From the NCBI GenBank assembly GCA_038373865.1, contig JAXGGA010001587.1, forward strand, positions 62,001 to 126,000: a DNA stretch of 64,000 nt, in the 5' to 3' direction. The position numbers were made by a program, and so were the translations under genes. The DNA is from Uloborus plumipes. Lineage: Eukaryota; Arthropoda; Arachnida; Araneae; Uloboridae. Positions 33,730 through 45,357 of the stretch are shown in pieces (positions within the stretch are counted from its first letter, which is position 1; the number at the start of each line of letters is the position of its first letter). The notes under the pieces are model-generated. The model saw nothing but the letters and a program-made list of their open reading frames with translations. It was not told the origin of the DNA and ran no database searches.

Positions 33730-34504
33730 AAATATTATGCCTATTTGTAGCATTGAATTTAGTGTGAATGAGCTGAATGCTCAGCAAAGCTTGCTACGAA
33801 ATTTCAAAATAACGACTGTTAAATGTGTATGCAAGAGTTATGAAGCAATTTATAAATATTTATAATTAAAGTGTTAGCGCTGAAACGATTTGTACATCAA
33901 CGCACTCATATTCATGAATCATAATCCAGAAGTTTGCAGCCAGCATCTCAAAATATTTATCAAATTCAACAATAATTGAAATCTTGCTGCATGAAATATT
34001 TGCAATCCTTTATTGGATTTTATATAATACATGTATGTATACCTATATATTTTTTTACCGGTCAAAATAAATACCAACAATATTTTTAAGTAGAATTTGT
34101 TCAGTGATTTTGATGTATTAAAAGTTATTTTGCGCTGCTTTACTTAAGTACTAGATTTAATGTAGGAATATGTAGGGCAACGTGATATGGTGAAATATTT
34201 ATTTTGCTTTTAGCACCACCTTCCTGGTAATATTTTAACACGTAGTAACCCCATGTAGGCTGTTCCAATCAGAAGAAAGTAATACATGTAGATCACAAAG
34301 TATGTGATAATACAAGCAAATTTCAAGAATAAATACTCATATTGTAAAATTTTGCTCTACGTGAAAAACTATTTTTGGCATTATAAAATTATCAAGTTTT
34401 TGTTAATAACATTTTAGTTATTAATTGAGACCTGCTTATATTGGGTTCATTTTTTTTAACATGATGCCCAGCTTTTCTCATTTTAAATGTATTGTACAAT
34501 TAGT
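33730..34504. other. Gene-free AT-rich stretch
   Basis: Nothing recognised. Confidence 0.45.
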
Positions 34505-35018
34505 CAAGTGCATTCGGGGCAAAGTGGATGGAGGAGTGAAAATAGTTAATTTTGTTTACGCACTTACGTATTCATTTTTTAATGCCTCCTTTACATTTCT
34601 TCATTTAATAATTTACTTAAATAGTTATTCATTTTTCTTATTTTCTTTTTGATTCGATATTTTATTCACTCATTTATTTTCTCACACGTTAATTTATTTA
34701 TTTTATTATTATTATACATATTTTTTTAATTTGCTTATTTATTTTATAAAAATATACTTTGTAATACAATAAACAATATTTCTCTGGAAAAATATTTTTT
34801 TGTTCTGCCCCATGGAAGAAAAAGTAAACATTTTCCATTTTGCGAAGGTATAAATTTACCACCAAAAAATAAATAATGTTTCAAACAAATTTTACTGTAA
34901 AAGTATTGTTCTTTCTTTTCGTGTTGTAACTTTCAGAACAAATTTTCAATTTGCTCATTAAAAAAAAAAAAAAAAAAAATCTTGACTCTTTCACTTTGCC
35001 CCACATTCCTCTACATTT
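34505..35018. mobile_element. Probable degraded element with GGGGCAAAGTG ends
   Basis: GGGGCAAAGTGGATGGAGGAG near 34515 faces the inverse TTTCACTTTGCCCCACATTCCTCTAC ending near 35015. Only 11 bases are perfectly paired and no target duplication is clear. The interior is very T-rich with a poly-A tract (34960-34979). Low-certainty call. Confidence 0.4.
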
Positions 35019-35540
35019 TGAATGAAATTTAGAGTTCAGTCACATCTTTTAAAGAAAAATGATTACACTTGAAATGATGATAAAACTGCAATCGTTATTT
35101 TTCTCCGATGAATACCCATGCAAACAGTAACTAAAAACACTATCAGACTATTGCCGTAATACATTTTATGGTAATGTGGGCATGATTTATAACCCTCTTT
35201 GGTTTTGTTGGAATCGATCAAACGAACTTATCTGATGCTATTGCCAACCAAAGAGGAAGATTCGCAGTGATAACAGCAAAATGTTTTTAATATCTATAAA
35301 AATAATTATACGATCAAAAGAAACGGAGGAAAAATTACATAATTATATGTTATGCTTGTAACGTATTGCTTAAAACCCCAAAACGAATGTACGTTTTCGC
35401 CAAGTCATCATGTATCATTTTAACACTCCGATGAAAAAAAAAAAAAAAACATCATCTTCAAGTGAACCTAATTATCAGTAGCTAAAGGAATGAAATAAAC
35501 GCGTTGACTTTTTATTACATTGTTTCTGGCGAATAATTTC
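35019..35540. other. Gene-free stretch
   Basis: Nothing recognised apart from a poly-A tract near 35434-35449. Confidence 0.4.
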
Positions 35541-36495
35541 CATCGTTGACAATCAAACGTGTCGGCTTAATATATGTCAAACCCTGAATCTGATCGTAAC
35601 AACTACCCATTGCAGTACTGATAGCAATTTGTGTCATTCAAGAAGAGCGACAAAAAAGCCCTACAAGAGAATGACGGCGATTGTTCTGTAGAAGGCAAGA
35701 ATTTATTTTCGGTATAATTTTAAGATGACATATTGCAGGGAGTGAAGATTAATTACACCAATTCCCTGTCTAGATATTTGTTTTAAAAATTCTCACGCGA
35801 AATAAAGTAATGGAAAAATAGGGATTGTTTGGATTTTTATGTATTCGTACAAAATATGGAGTTATCTTAATGCAATGCTTGGCTCTTTACGTTACGTCTT
35901 CTTTTAGTAATACGATATATGTTACCATACTGACTCAAAAATGCAGCCCAAAGCTTGAAATTTGTATTTCAGAAATGGTTACATATTTCTTTAATTTTAA
36001 ACTTATATGCATGTCAATCAGAGTAATATTCATACAGCGTGTATTGCAATACCCGTCGTTGACATGACAATCAAACGTGTCAAACACTGAGTCTGATCGT
36101 AACAACTACCCATTGCAGTACTGATAGCAATTTGTGCCATTCAAGAAAAGCAACAAAAAAGTCCAGAAAATGACGGCCATTGTTCTGTAGAAGACAATAA
36201 TTTATTTTCGGTATAACTTTAAGATGACATATTGCAGGGAGTGAAGATTAATTGCACCAATTCCCTGTCGAGATATTTGTTTATAAAATTCTCATGCGAA
36301 ATAAAAGTGGTAGAAAAATAGGGTTTGTTTGCATCTTTCTTTTTGCATAAAATATGGTTCCATATTAATGCAAAGCTTGGTTCTTTCCAGTTGGTAATAC
36401 GAGAAAGGTTAACAAACTGACTCAAAAATGCAACCTCAAGTAAAATTGTTATTTAAGTAATAGATAGTTCTTTAATTTTAACATTATGTGCATTT
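35541..36495. repeat. Local tandem duplication, two units, period about 518 bp
   Basis: TTGACAATCAAACGTGTC and the following roughly 350 bases (including GATCGTAACAACTACCCATT and ATTGCAGGGAGTGAAGATTA) recur from about 36060. Unit 1 is 35541-36060, unit 2 is 36061-36495. The copies differ by point changes and small indels; unit 2 lacks about 14 bases near its start. No conserved reading frame spans the two copies. Confidence 0.82.
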
Positions 36496-36932
36496 GGGTT
36501 GAGCGAAAAAAATGAATTTTTGATTTTCGAAAACGGGTACCTTTCATTTACTGTGTATGAGCCTTAGTAACAATTCTGCAAAATATTTTATTTTTATGAC
36601 GTCATCTTAAGTCTTCGCATTTGACTTAAAGTTTTAAAATTTTTGATTTTTTTAAATTTTTTTGAAATTTTTAAAAAAGTATTAGAAATGAAAAAATGAT
36701 AACGGGTAGTTACTACATGTCAGAACAAGGCCTAAAATATACAAAGAATTTTTTATAACTGTTTTGGATTATATCTTCGATGGATCGACGTAAACTGTCT
36801 TTGAATCATCACAGTTTACGTCGGATCTGGACGAAATTTGGCATGGAGATACTTGGGCACCCGGGGAGGATCATAGAGTGGTTTTTGAGCGGGAAAAAAG
36901 TACCGATCCGTTCGAATTTCGAATAAAGGACT
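36496..36932. other. Gene-free stretch with a 12-bp perfect hairpin
   Basis: GACGTAAACTGT (36787-36798) and its inverse ACAGTTTACGTC (36811-36822) form a perfect stem with a 12-base loop. The surrounding phrases (GGACGAAATTTGGCATGGAG and GGGCACCCGGGGAGGATCAT) look like old dispersed-repeat sequence. No function is assigned. Confidence 0.4.
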
Positions 36933-36936
36933 TTAA

Positions 36937-37787
36937 CCGCTTACTCGTCGCCCTTTTTTTCCAAAAACTGATCGAAATTCATCAGTTTTTTTTATTTTTG
37001 TTTTTTTTATGTTCATAATATTTTAAACATATTAAAATGAAAAACACTGCATTTTCCTCTGAATTTAGTGGTTTTTTAAAGGTACGAAAATTTTAATCAA
37101 CTTACCCAATTTTACCTTAAAGTTTGCTTTCCTCGCGCATCCAAGACAGGCTGAAAAGCTTCAATGAAGGATTGAGAAAAAAAAAAAAGTAAATTTTGAG
37201 CGGAGAAAATTTTTATTTTCTTCAAGTAATGCGCATCGTTGGTAACAAACAATATTTCAAAATAAGAGATCTATAATAGGGGTATATTAGTTGAAATGTT
37301 AATAATATTTCTGCGTGTGGTAAATTTTGAAGCATGGTATGCATAGTCCTACATTGCAGTCTTTGCAGTAGTATCTTGTCTCCTTTCGAACTCTTTTCCC
37401 ATTTGCATTCGTCTTACTGCAACACACTATACATTCTCTTGCAGGATTTGCTTTCTTGTCTGTAGGGGGTATTATTTCCAGAAAATGGCGTTCAATCAAT
37501 CGACCAAGTGATGCTTCATTCGATGGACGACCTCCTCTTGAAACAGGAAAGGAAGCTTCATATTTTTCCAATATTTCATCGACCAAATCCTTTTGAAACT
37601 CCAAATTTGTTTTTCTTCCACCTTCTTTTGCAGGTGTAGTAGTTGTAGAAATAAAATCTATTACGGGCACGACAAAAAGTTTTGAAGGTTTAAAAATATC
37701 AGAAATGCAGCCCGTATGAGACACGGGCACGACAAAATTTGTACGAATATTCTGCCCGTATGAGGAACGGGAACGATGACTAAGCGG
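36937..37787 (-). mobile_element. Deleted piggyBac element, 851 bp, TTAA target
   Basis: Ends CCGCTTACTCGTCG (left) and, inverted, CCGCTTAGTCATCG (right) are directly bordered by TTAA at 36933-36936 and 37788-37791, the exact piggyBac target. Near the right end the word CCCGTATGAG(A/G)(C/A)ACGGG occurs twice, each able to fold. The only coding left is the C-terminus of the transposase on the minus strand. Catalytic DDD regions are missing, so the copy cannot move itself. Confidence 0.88.
37299..37730 (-). pseudogene. piggyBac transposase C-terminus with cysteine-rich zinc-binding tail
   Basis: This 143-codon open frame ends in the cysteine/histidine-rich domain that closes piggyBac transposases and binds the element ends. 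Visible are GRPSNEASLGRLIERHF, a PPT-KANPARECIVCCSK stretch with paired cysteines, then YYCKDCNVGLCIPCFKIYH. The first about 30 residues (MPVSHTGCISDIF and on) are read from the subterminal repeats, not from transposase, so the ATG at 37730 is not a real start. Family members run to about 550-600 residues; the N-terminal and catalytic region has been lost. The stop is TAA at 37299-37301. The remaining frame is intact, implying recent deletion or chance. Confidence 0.88.
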
Positions 37788-37791
37788 TTAA

Positions 37792-38361
37792 AAATGGCTT
37801 TTTCTACCGGAAATACTTATCGGATCTTCTCGATCTTGTTTTCATTCGAAAGAACGCAAAAAATACCTTTTAGGAAAGTTTCCTTTCTACGGTTTTCAAA
37901 ACCACTAATAGATATCTCCACCCTGAAAAACAGATACGGGCTTTTAAAAGAAAGCGGAATTTAATTTTTAATTGAAAATCGACGATCAGCTGCGCGTGAA
38001 AAGCAATCTCATTAATGATTTCTATCTGTTGACATTTTGGCCTGAGTGCTGCAAAAATAAAATTCTTAAATTGCTTTTGCCATTAGTGCCAGAGAATTAT
38101 CCTTTTCCCCCCAGCCAGTTTCAATAGAATTGTAACCCTAAACCTTTATTTTATTTTCCCAATCAGTTCTGGCTAAGGAAATTCGAGGAGGAGGGATGAA
38201 TAACAATTCATAATAAATAATGAGGGAATAATAATCAGCGTAAAACATGCAGTAAATTGAAATATCATCAGGGAATAAAAATATCGTCTGTCCCTGTTAA
38301 AGAAATTGAAAACATGTGTAAAAAGAAAAAATAGATCAGAAAGATTTTTAAAATAAATATA
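37792..38361. other. Gene-free stretch
   Basis: Nothing recognised; one 62-codon frame without a motif. Confidence 0.4.
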
Positions 38362-38363
38362 TA

Positions 38364-38590
38364 CCGTAAAGTCGGGTTACTTGGACCCACAAGGGGGTTA
38401 CTTGAGCCCACAGTAAAATGATAAAATCTGGGTTTGGTACTAGCGTTAGAGACTGCAGAGTGCTTCTACCTAGCGGAGAAACGAGGAGCTACGTGTAAGT
38501 CTTCAACTAGTAAGTACCAAACCCAGATTTTATCATTTTACTGTAATGTTCTCAATAACCCCCTAGGGTCCAAGTAACCCGACTTTACAG
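38364..38590. mobile_element. 227-bp foldback element, CCGTAAAGTCGGG ends, TA target
   Basis: Arms of about 80-90 bp pair with a few mismatches: CCGTAAAGTCGGGTTACTTG and its near inverse at the right, continuing through GTAAAATGATAAAATCTGGG. TA lies on both sides (38362-38363, 38591-38592). The loop, about 38440-38510, is unrelated. It fits a Tc1/mariner-type miniature element. No coding. Confidence 0.87.
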
Positions 38591-38592
38591 TA

Positions 38593-39813
38593 CTTAAACT
38601 TATTTTTACACTTAAAAAGGAGTTTACGAATTGCATTCTATATTTTTACCATTTTCATCAAAAATAAAGGGTTTGAGGTTCCCTTAATATTTAGATCCTG
38701 AACTTATAATGCTGCATTTAAAATCCAAGCAAAGCTCAATAAAAAATGACAGTTAACTGATTTTTTTTATTATTCACGGTAACTACATAAGCACAGCCTT
38801 TGTCGATTCTCAAACGTTAAATGGAAAGAACACTTATGTCGAGTGTATTCATTTTCTAAATTCACGAAATTTCTTAACAGAATTGAAAGTTACGTTTTTT
38901 TTCTGACTAGCTGAGCAACTCAAAGTTTTCTTCACTGCCTTCCGTTGGAGCTGATGTAGGCGTTTTCTTAAAAAGATGGCAGTAAAACCAACTAATCGTT
39001 TATATAAAAACAGGAGAAAAGCAGTTTTTTTTTTCAATTTAAAATACGTTTTAAAGATAATTCAAAAGAACATTTAACCGGAAAAAAATAATCTTCTTAT
39101 GAGAAATCTAGTGTTGGACTAAATGAGCAATGTAAGGTTAGAGGATGAATTTCTGGTGTTAAGTAAAGTAAGTTCACGTTATGCAAACTCTTAAATACTG
39201 CTTTTTCCCCCTTTATTATTAAAAAATATGCAAAACAAGGCTAATATAAAGACTTTTGTTGTCATTATAGCTGTTTCAATTTAATATGTTTTCAAGCAGA
39301 CTTTTTTTTACAAAATCGGAAACAGGGCAATTCACAACTTTTTGCAAAGTAGATTTTTTTTTAAAAAGATTTGCAATTGATACAAATAACTGTTTATTCT
39401 TCACCAACCAGTATAAATTGTTGTTGAGAGTTTTCTGGCATTTTTTCAGCTCAAAAGGTCTTAAAAGATACTTGTCTTTAAAGAAAAATTTAGCAAAATC
39501 ATTTTTTTTTCAATACAACGAAAAAAATAGTAACGTAGTTTTTGAGCATAGCAATGGCATAATTTGCTCATACGAAGAAAAAATAATGCAGAAACTAGTT
39601 AGTAATCCGACTATATAACTTTTCAAAACTACCAACTGCAAAAACAAAAAATCTGACTTTAAATAATTTGTGGCTCTACTCTTGTATTTATAGGTTATTT
39701 TTCGTTGTTGATAATCAAAGAGTTAAGTCATAGCGTTAAAATGAAATCTAGATCAGTTTAATCGGTTGCAAATCAAATATAATAGGGGGATTTTTCAACT
39801 TTCATACAAAGAA
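38593..39813. other. Gene-free stretch
   Basis: Contains the longest non-repeat frame of the window (110 codons, 39286-39618), which is rich in F, K, N and S with no motif, as expected by chance in AT-rich DNA. Confidence 0.45.
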
Positions 39814-39944
39814 CCCAAGTAGCATCAACTCATCGGATTTTGCTCGGCTGATCAACTAACTCCTCGTAAACTGATCCCGTAACGCACGACGACATCGTTC
39901 CGATCAGTATCCGAGCACGGTTTTCGATGAGCTACTTTTCATCG

Positions 39945-40260
39945 GAAAGCGATATCTTTCGGATCAACGTTCCCGATGAAAATAGGATGAGCAAAATTCC
40001 ATCGGAAAAGATATCCTTCCGATCAACTTTCCCGATGAAAATAAGATGAGCAAAATTCCATCGGAAAATGATATCCTTCCGATCAACTTTCCCGATGAAA
40101 ATAAGATGAGCTATATTCCATCGAAAAACGATATCCTTCCGATCAAATTTCCCGATGAAAATTAACCGAGCTATGTGTTATTGGAAAACTATATACTTCC
40201 AATCAAATTTCCCGATGAAAATATGCCAAGCTACAGATTTCGTAAAGATCAAAGAGGTCG
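39945..40260. repeat. 60-bp tandem repeat inside the CATCGG element, copy 1
   Basis: About five units of exactly 60 bp with the core GATCAACTTTCCCGATGAAA, then ATAAGATGAGCAAAATTCCATCGG, then AAAATGATATCCTTCC. Divergence increases towards the tRNA-like segment. The short frame at 40155-40340 (KIN-RAMCYWKTIYFQSNF) is the repeat read through. Confidence 0.85.
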
Positions 40261-40339
40261 TAAAGATCAAATTTTCTGATGAAAATTTTCCCAATCTCAA
40301 ATTTTTGTTAAATATGCAGTGTTGGTCTCATTATTCGTA

Positions 40340-40407
40340 GACTTGGTAGCGTGGTGGTAGAGCGTTGGCTTCCGCGCCTATAACTCGGGTTCGATGCTGG
40401 AGTTGGC
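40340..40407 (+). ncRNA. tRNA-like (SINE-type) segment, copy 1
   Basis: The sequence GACTTGGTAGCGTGGTGGTAGAGCG contains an A-box-like word, and GGGTTCGATGCTGG a B-box-like word at tRNA spacing, with an anticodon-arm-like TTGGCTTCCGC between. Acceptor ends do not pair, so it is not a working tRNA gene. It is probably a tRNA-derived promoter segment captured in the transposon, or a SINE inserted into it. The same segment is at 51713-51782. Confidence 0.6.
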
Positions 40408-41031
40408 AAATAAAAAAGAGGTTCCAAAATTCACTGCCACGGAACTAAACTGCGCTCTTTTTTCTCTTTTTTCTTTAAATTGATCCAACTCTCATCGTAT
40501 TTTGATCCTAAATTCATCGGCACGGGACTGCACTGCTCGTAAATTGCTCCAAATCTCATCGTAAACTCATCGGATTTTGCTGCTCGGATTCTGATTGGCC
40601 GATGAGACATATTGGAGCAATTCCCGATGAAAACTCATCGAAATCCGATCACCGGCCGATGAGAATTTCATCGGGCTTCGATGAATGATCATCGGCCGAT
40701 GAGATTATGCTGCTAGGGAAGTTGCTCCGAATAGTGGTCAAACATCAAAATTTTGAAAAAAAGTTTAATTTTTATTCAAAAAAAAAATCTAAAAAAATAA
40801 TTTCAGCTTATCTCATAGATATCTCTCAAAGAAATTAATAAACTCATATTTGTGAAAATTGCAACAGTATGAAGGACTTGCGCGAATGGGCTAAAATTTT
40901 CAGCAAATGCAAAATAGAGTATGATATGCAAATGATTAGAATTTTAGACTCGTAGCGCACGCGCACGCTGAGCGCCCTCTGAACGCCGGATTTATCCGAA
41001 TAAATAAACGGCTGCAGCAAGGTGTGTATAA

Positions 41032-43297
41032 TAGGGTGAAGCGCAAAAAACAAAGTTTTTATTTCCGGATCGTAATAGTGCGGAAAAGTTGCGATTGGTG
41101 AAGACTTACAAAACAAAGCAAAAATTTTTGAAATCGGATAATATCTTCCGATCCCGCAACAAGTGTGAAATTTTGAAAAAATGAAAATTTTCATGTGTTT
41201 TTAGCGATTTGTAAAAATGTTTGTTTCGATGTTTTATTTTAATGCTCTTGGACGCAAAAGTTACGACTGGTGAAGCCTTCTGAAATTTTAAAAAATATAT
41301 TGAGATCGAATAATACCTTCTGATCCAGGAGCAAACAAGAAAAACCAAAAATTGGAAATATTCAGCTTTTGTTTTGAGGGGGGGTGGGATTAGAAAAATT
41401 TTAAAAATTTTCTCGTTTTTTTTTTATTTTTTTTACCCGGTACCATAGCTTAAAAAATGTTAAAAAGAACTATATTAGTCTTAAACATTAATTTTTTTTC
41501 TTGATTTTGTAGGTATCTTCTAAACATGCAAAACTACCATTCTTTACAACAATGAAACATTTTTAAATAAAAGAAAATTATAAAATATTTTCCAAAATTT
41601 TTACAACCCAGTACAAAAATCCACTTAATACAACACCCACGCGCAAAATAAACGCTAATTTTAATCACTAAACTATAAACAATTTTAATACCTAACTAAT
41701 TATATACAATTTTTTAACCGCTTTTTGAAGTCTGTGCCTTCTATAAACTGTTATCTAACCTAAGTGACTACCCACAGAATCCTTTAACATTAGTTTAATT
41801 AAAAACTAATTTTTGTTCAGTCTTCAAAATTAAACCTAGTTAGGTGAAGTAGTGTATAGAATGAGACTACAAAAGGAACAATTAAGAAACTAACATATAA
41901 TCAGGTACGTATTAAAATAGTTTATCGTTTAGAGATAAAAAATTTGTTCATCTTACGAGTGAGTATTTTGTTCAGTGGATTGTTGTACTGAAAAATTTGA
42001 ACAAATTCAATTAACAGGTATGGCTAAGAAGTTGTACGTAAATATTATGTATTCAATGGCGGTTTTGTTTTTTTTTTTAAATAATTTCGTGTATGAAAAA
42101 TTAGAAATCAACAAAATCTAAAATTTGTTTTGTCTTCTAGACTAATAAATTCATTATATTTATGGCTTTCACATCAAATGTGTTCCAAAAAAATCATCAC
42201 CGAGATGCTCTAGAGTAACCTTTTACGCACAAGTTTCTCTTCAATCGTGTTTCAAATGCTCAGTTTTCATGATAAAATATTTTAATATTTTTTTGCATAA
42301 GGCTAATGGGGGTGTGTGGGGCAGGCCTTCCCCGCAGTGCCTTCTCCTTGTCAAATGCTTTCCAATCTTTAATTTTTCTTACACCTTGCTTGGGACTGTG
42401 TTACTGTAGAAACCAACATAACCTTAAAGCGAACTTAAAGCAACTAAAAAGCAAAAAATAATAGATAACATTTACATAAAATTTTTTACCCATACCTATT
42501 AATTAAATTTATTGAACTTTTTCAGTACAAAGATCCACTGAAAAAAAAATACTCACTCATAAGATGAACAATATTTTTTATCTCTAAACGATAAACTATT
42601 TTAATACCTACCTCATTATTTGTTAGTTTCTTAATTTTTAATTGCCTTTTGCAGTCTCATTCTATACACTATCTAACCTAACTAGGTTTAATTTTAAAGA
42701 CTGAACAAAAATTAGCTTTTAATTAAATTAATGTGTGGGTAGTCAGTCTGGTTAGGTAATAGTTTCTATTATTTCAAAATGTTTCATTGTTGTAAGGAAT
42801 GGTAGTTTTGCATCTTTAGAAGATACCTAAAAAACAAGAAAAAAATTTTTTAAGAGTGCTTATTAAAATTATTTACGCTATGATACCGGGTAAAAAAGAA
42901 AAAAAAAAGAGAACAGTTTTTAAAACTTTTTTTAATCCTCCCGCCCCCCCCCCCAAAAAAAAAGTTGAAAATATCAATTTTTTGGTTTTTCTGGCTTTTT
43001 CCTGGATCAGAAGGTATTATTTGATCTCAATATATTTTTTAAAATTTCAGAAGGCTTCACCAATCGTAACTTTTCCGTCCAAGAGCATTAAAATAAAACA
43101 TTGAAACACAAATTTTAAAAAATCGCTAAGAACACATGAAAATTTTCATTTTTTCAAAATTTCAAGCTCGTTGCGGGATCGGAAGATGTTATCCGATTTC
43201 AAAAATTTTTGTTTTGTTTTGTAAGTCTTCCCCAATCACAACTTTTCCGCACTATTACGATTCGAAAATAACAACTTTTTTTTTGCGCTCCACCTTA
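41032..43297. mobile_element. hAT-like foldback, 2266 bp, perfect 8-bp target duplication
   Basis: Starts TAGGGTGAAGCGCAAA and ends with an imperfect inverse (TTTGCGCTCCACCTTA). GTGTATAA sits on both sides (41024-41031, 43298-43305), a perfect 8-bp duplication with the hAT-like spacing of T and A. Arms of about 1 kb (41032-42050 and 42465-43297) pair over their whole length with moderate divergence, around a centre of about 400 bp without coding. Short frames in both arms (KIFIFSKF-type) are mirror images of each other and not genes. Confidence 0.87.
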
Positions 43298-43330
43298 GTG
43301 TATAATTATAGGTGCTGCTTGTGAACGTCG

Positions 43331-43838
43331 TGGTACCATTTGTGGTTCCATGGTGGCCGCATTCGCGTCCGGCGCTATGCCGGTGAACGTTACCTTCCAG
43401 ATTGCCTTATCGAACGTCACAGTGGGTGAACACCTGGAGTCATGGTCTGGGATGCCATATCATATTACGGACGATCTCAATTGCTACAAATTGTGGGTAA
43501 CCTAAACAGCAACCGGTATATCAGTGAAGTTCTACAGACCCAAGCTGTCCCCTTCCTTCAAGGCTTGCCTGGTGCTGTATTTCAGAAGAATAATGCCTGC
43601 CCTCATGTCGCTATAACAGTTCAATCCTTCCTTGCAAGTACAGCTTCTTCCCTGGCCAGCGTATTCCCCGGATATGTCGCCGATTGAACATGTGTGGGAT
43701 TTCGTTGGTCGGGGCCTCGTTCGTGATCCTCGTCTTGTTGCTTCTACAGACGAACTTTGGGTACGCATACAAACAGTATGGAATGCTCTTGATCAGGCCG
43801 ACATTGAAAATTTGACTCCATGCCACGTTGCGTAGCAC
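43331..43838 (+). pseudogene. Tc1-family transposase, central and C-terminal part, broken
   Basis: From 43331 the frame reads HLWFHGGRIRVRRYAGERYL, then an in-frame TGA at 43427-43429, then VMVWDAISYYGRSQLL, GNLNSNRY and FQKNNACPH. A frameshift near 43630 leads into LLPWPAYSPDMSPIEHVWD and on to TAG at 43836-43838. This is the second half of a Tc1-like DDE transposase. The final glutamate in SPIEHVWD is intact, but the central aspartate of the usual DNARPH word is changed (NNACPH). With a stop, a frameshift, a lost N-terminus and a lost catalytic residue it is inactive. The family is very common in arthropod genomes, arachnids among them. Confidence 0.9.
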
Positions 43839-44016
43839 TACTTATTGCAGCGTGTGGTGGCTACACAAAATATTAATTTCAATATTTTTAATTGTTTGTT
43901 GGCATTCTAAGTTTAATCATCTATTTGTACCACTATCACTCAGCTGTGTATTAAATTTCATTCAATTATGACGATTCCTTCATGGTGTTGCAATTTTCGC
44001 AAACATGAGTTTATAA

Positions 44017-44683
44017 TTAAAAAGAAAAAAGAACAAAATCTGAGGCATGGAAAAAAAGGCCAAACATTTAATTTGGGTAGTTTGACGTTTAATCACCCTT
44101 AGTTTACATCCTCTTTTGACATTTAAACTTTAAGTATCAGAATAATTAATTGTCATTAGAAAATGTTCACATAAATCGAAAATAAAACAAAATACGGTTC
44201 ATTTTGTTTCAATACACAGCCTATGCGTACTTAATATTTTAAACTTGCTACGTTGGAATTTATTAATTCAAATCACTAGTAACATAATTTCAGAATTTTA
44301 CTTAGTTTTTAAAGAAAACCTACTATTCAAACAGTTAAAATATCATTCTTAGTATAGTTGCTTTTCTTATTCAACAAAATAACTTTTACTTTACTCGTCT
44401 AGACAAATATTTTGTCGGAAGATTTAATGGTAGTAATTAAAAATTTAATTTCATTCTAAATTAATCCATTCTATGGAATAAGAATGAGCAAAATTAATCT
44501 ATTATTTCATAAATTAATCAGAATTTTTAAGGTGATAAGATAACATATACGTAGTAAAAAAAAACATTAATATTATTTTCAATTATTTCAGAATTCTATC
44601 TTTTTTAATTTAGGAAGTCTAAATCATTATTTTGGTTTAATTTAAAACTAGTTATAAAGTAAACAAACCAAAGGTGAATATAG
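44017..44683. other. Gene-free AT-rich stretch
   Basis: Nothing recognised. Confidence 0.45.
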
Positions 44684-44687
44684 TTAA

Positions 44688-45353
44688 GGCTACAGTGGAC
44701 AAATAAAATTGATTTTTTTCAATTATTGATTTATATGTCTAAAACTTTGTGTGCTTGTATTATTGTATATTTACGACATCTAAAAGCATAATAAAACACA
44801 AATTAGTGCAAAAACAATGAATACTTTTTTTCAAATTTCAAATTTAAATATTTTTTTAACAAAATTTCAAAATGTTCCAGGCGTCACATTTTTTTTTCAA
44901 ACTTTGAATTTCCACCTAATTTCCAATCATTAGGCATGATGGCACAAAACAATGCATTATATGCAATGTTTTATGAGATAGTTTATAAAAGATGGCTGAA
45001 AATAAAAATTTTCAGTTGAAAAAAATAATATAAATTTTCATTTTCAGCCATCTTTAATAAACTATCACATAAAACATTGCATGTAATGCATTGTTTTATG
45101 CAATCATGCCTAATGATTGGAAATTAAGTGGAAATTCAAAGTTTGAAAAAAAATTGCGAAGGCTGGAACATTTTGAAATTTTGTTAAAAAAATATTTAAA
45201 TTTGAAATTTGAAAAAAAGTAATTATTGTTTTTGCACTAATTTGTGTTTTTTATGCTTTTTGATGTAGTAAATATACAATAATATAAGCACAAAAAGTTT
45301 TAGACAACTAAATCAATAATTGAAAAAATCAATTTTATTCGTCCACTGTAGCC
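44688..45353. mobile_element. 666-bp foldback, GGCTACAGTGGAC ends, TTAA (or TA) target
   Basis: Near-perfect inverse arms of about 320 bp meet close to 45020 with almost no loop. TTAA lies on both sides (44684-44687, 45354-45357). Because the ends are palindromic with the flank, a TA target with longer ends cannot be excluded. Coding-free. Confidence 0.83.
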
Positions 45354-45357
45354 TTAA

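Larger units (their letters stand above)
39814..40718 (+). mobile_element. CATCGG-rich element with tRNA-like segment, copy 1 (905 bp)
   Basis: Left end CCCAAGTAGCATCAACTCATCGG and right end (inverse) CCCTAGCAGCATAATCTCATCGG are imperfect terminal inverted repeats. Inside are a 60-bp tandem repeat (39960-40260), a tRNA-like segment (40340-40407) and a right half dense in CATCGG/CCGATGAG words. No protein coding is recognised. No clear target duplication was read. A second, inverted copy is at 51182-52304, and its left end shares 11 bases with the 106-bp element at 27521. Confidence 0.78.
40838..44016 (+). mobile_element. Tc1-like element relic, split by a hAT-like foldback
   Basis: Left end, about 40838 (AAACTCATATTTGTGAAAAT, then TGCAACAGTATGAAGGA), and right end, about 44016 (inverse of AAACTCATGTTTGCGAAAAT, then TGCAACACCATGAAGGA), are imperfect inverted repeats of about 40 bp. 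Without the 2266-bp insert and one 8-bp duplicate, the relic is about 905 bp. It keeps the right-hand half of a transposase gene; its N-terminal half is deleted at the left of the insertion point. Confidence 0.8.

Noticed and set aside
39286..39618. 110-codon frame as a gene
   Set aside because: Low-complexity F/K/N/S-rich translation in very AT-rich DNA, no motif, and no sign of splice or start context.
40340..40407. Functional tRNA gene
   Set aside because: Box words are present, but acceptor ends do not pair, the T arm is poor, and the same segment recurs inside a transposon copy at 51713.
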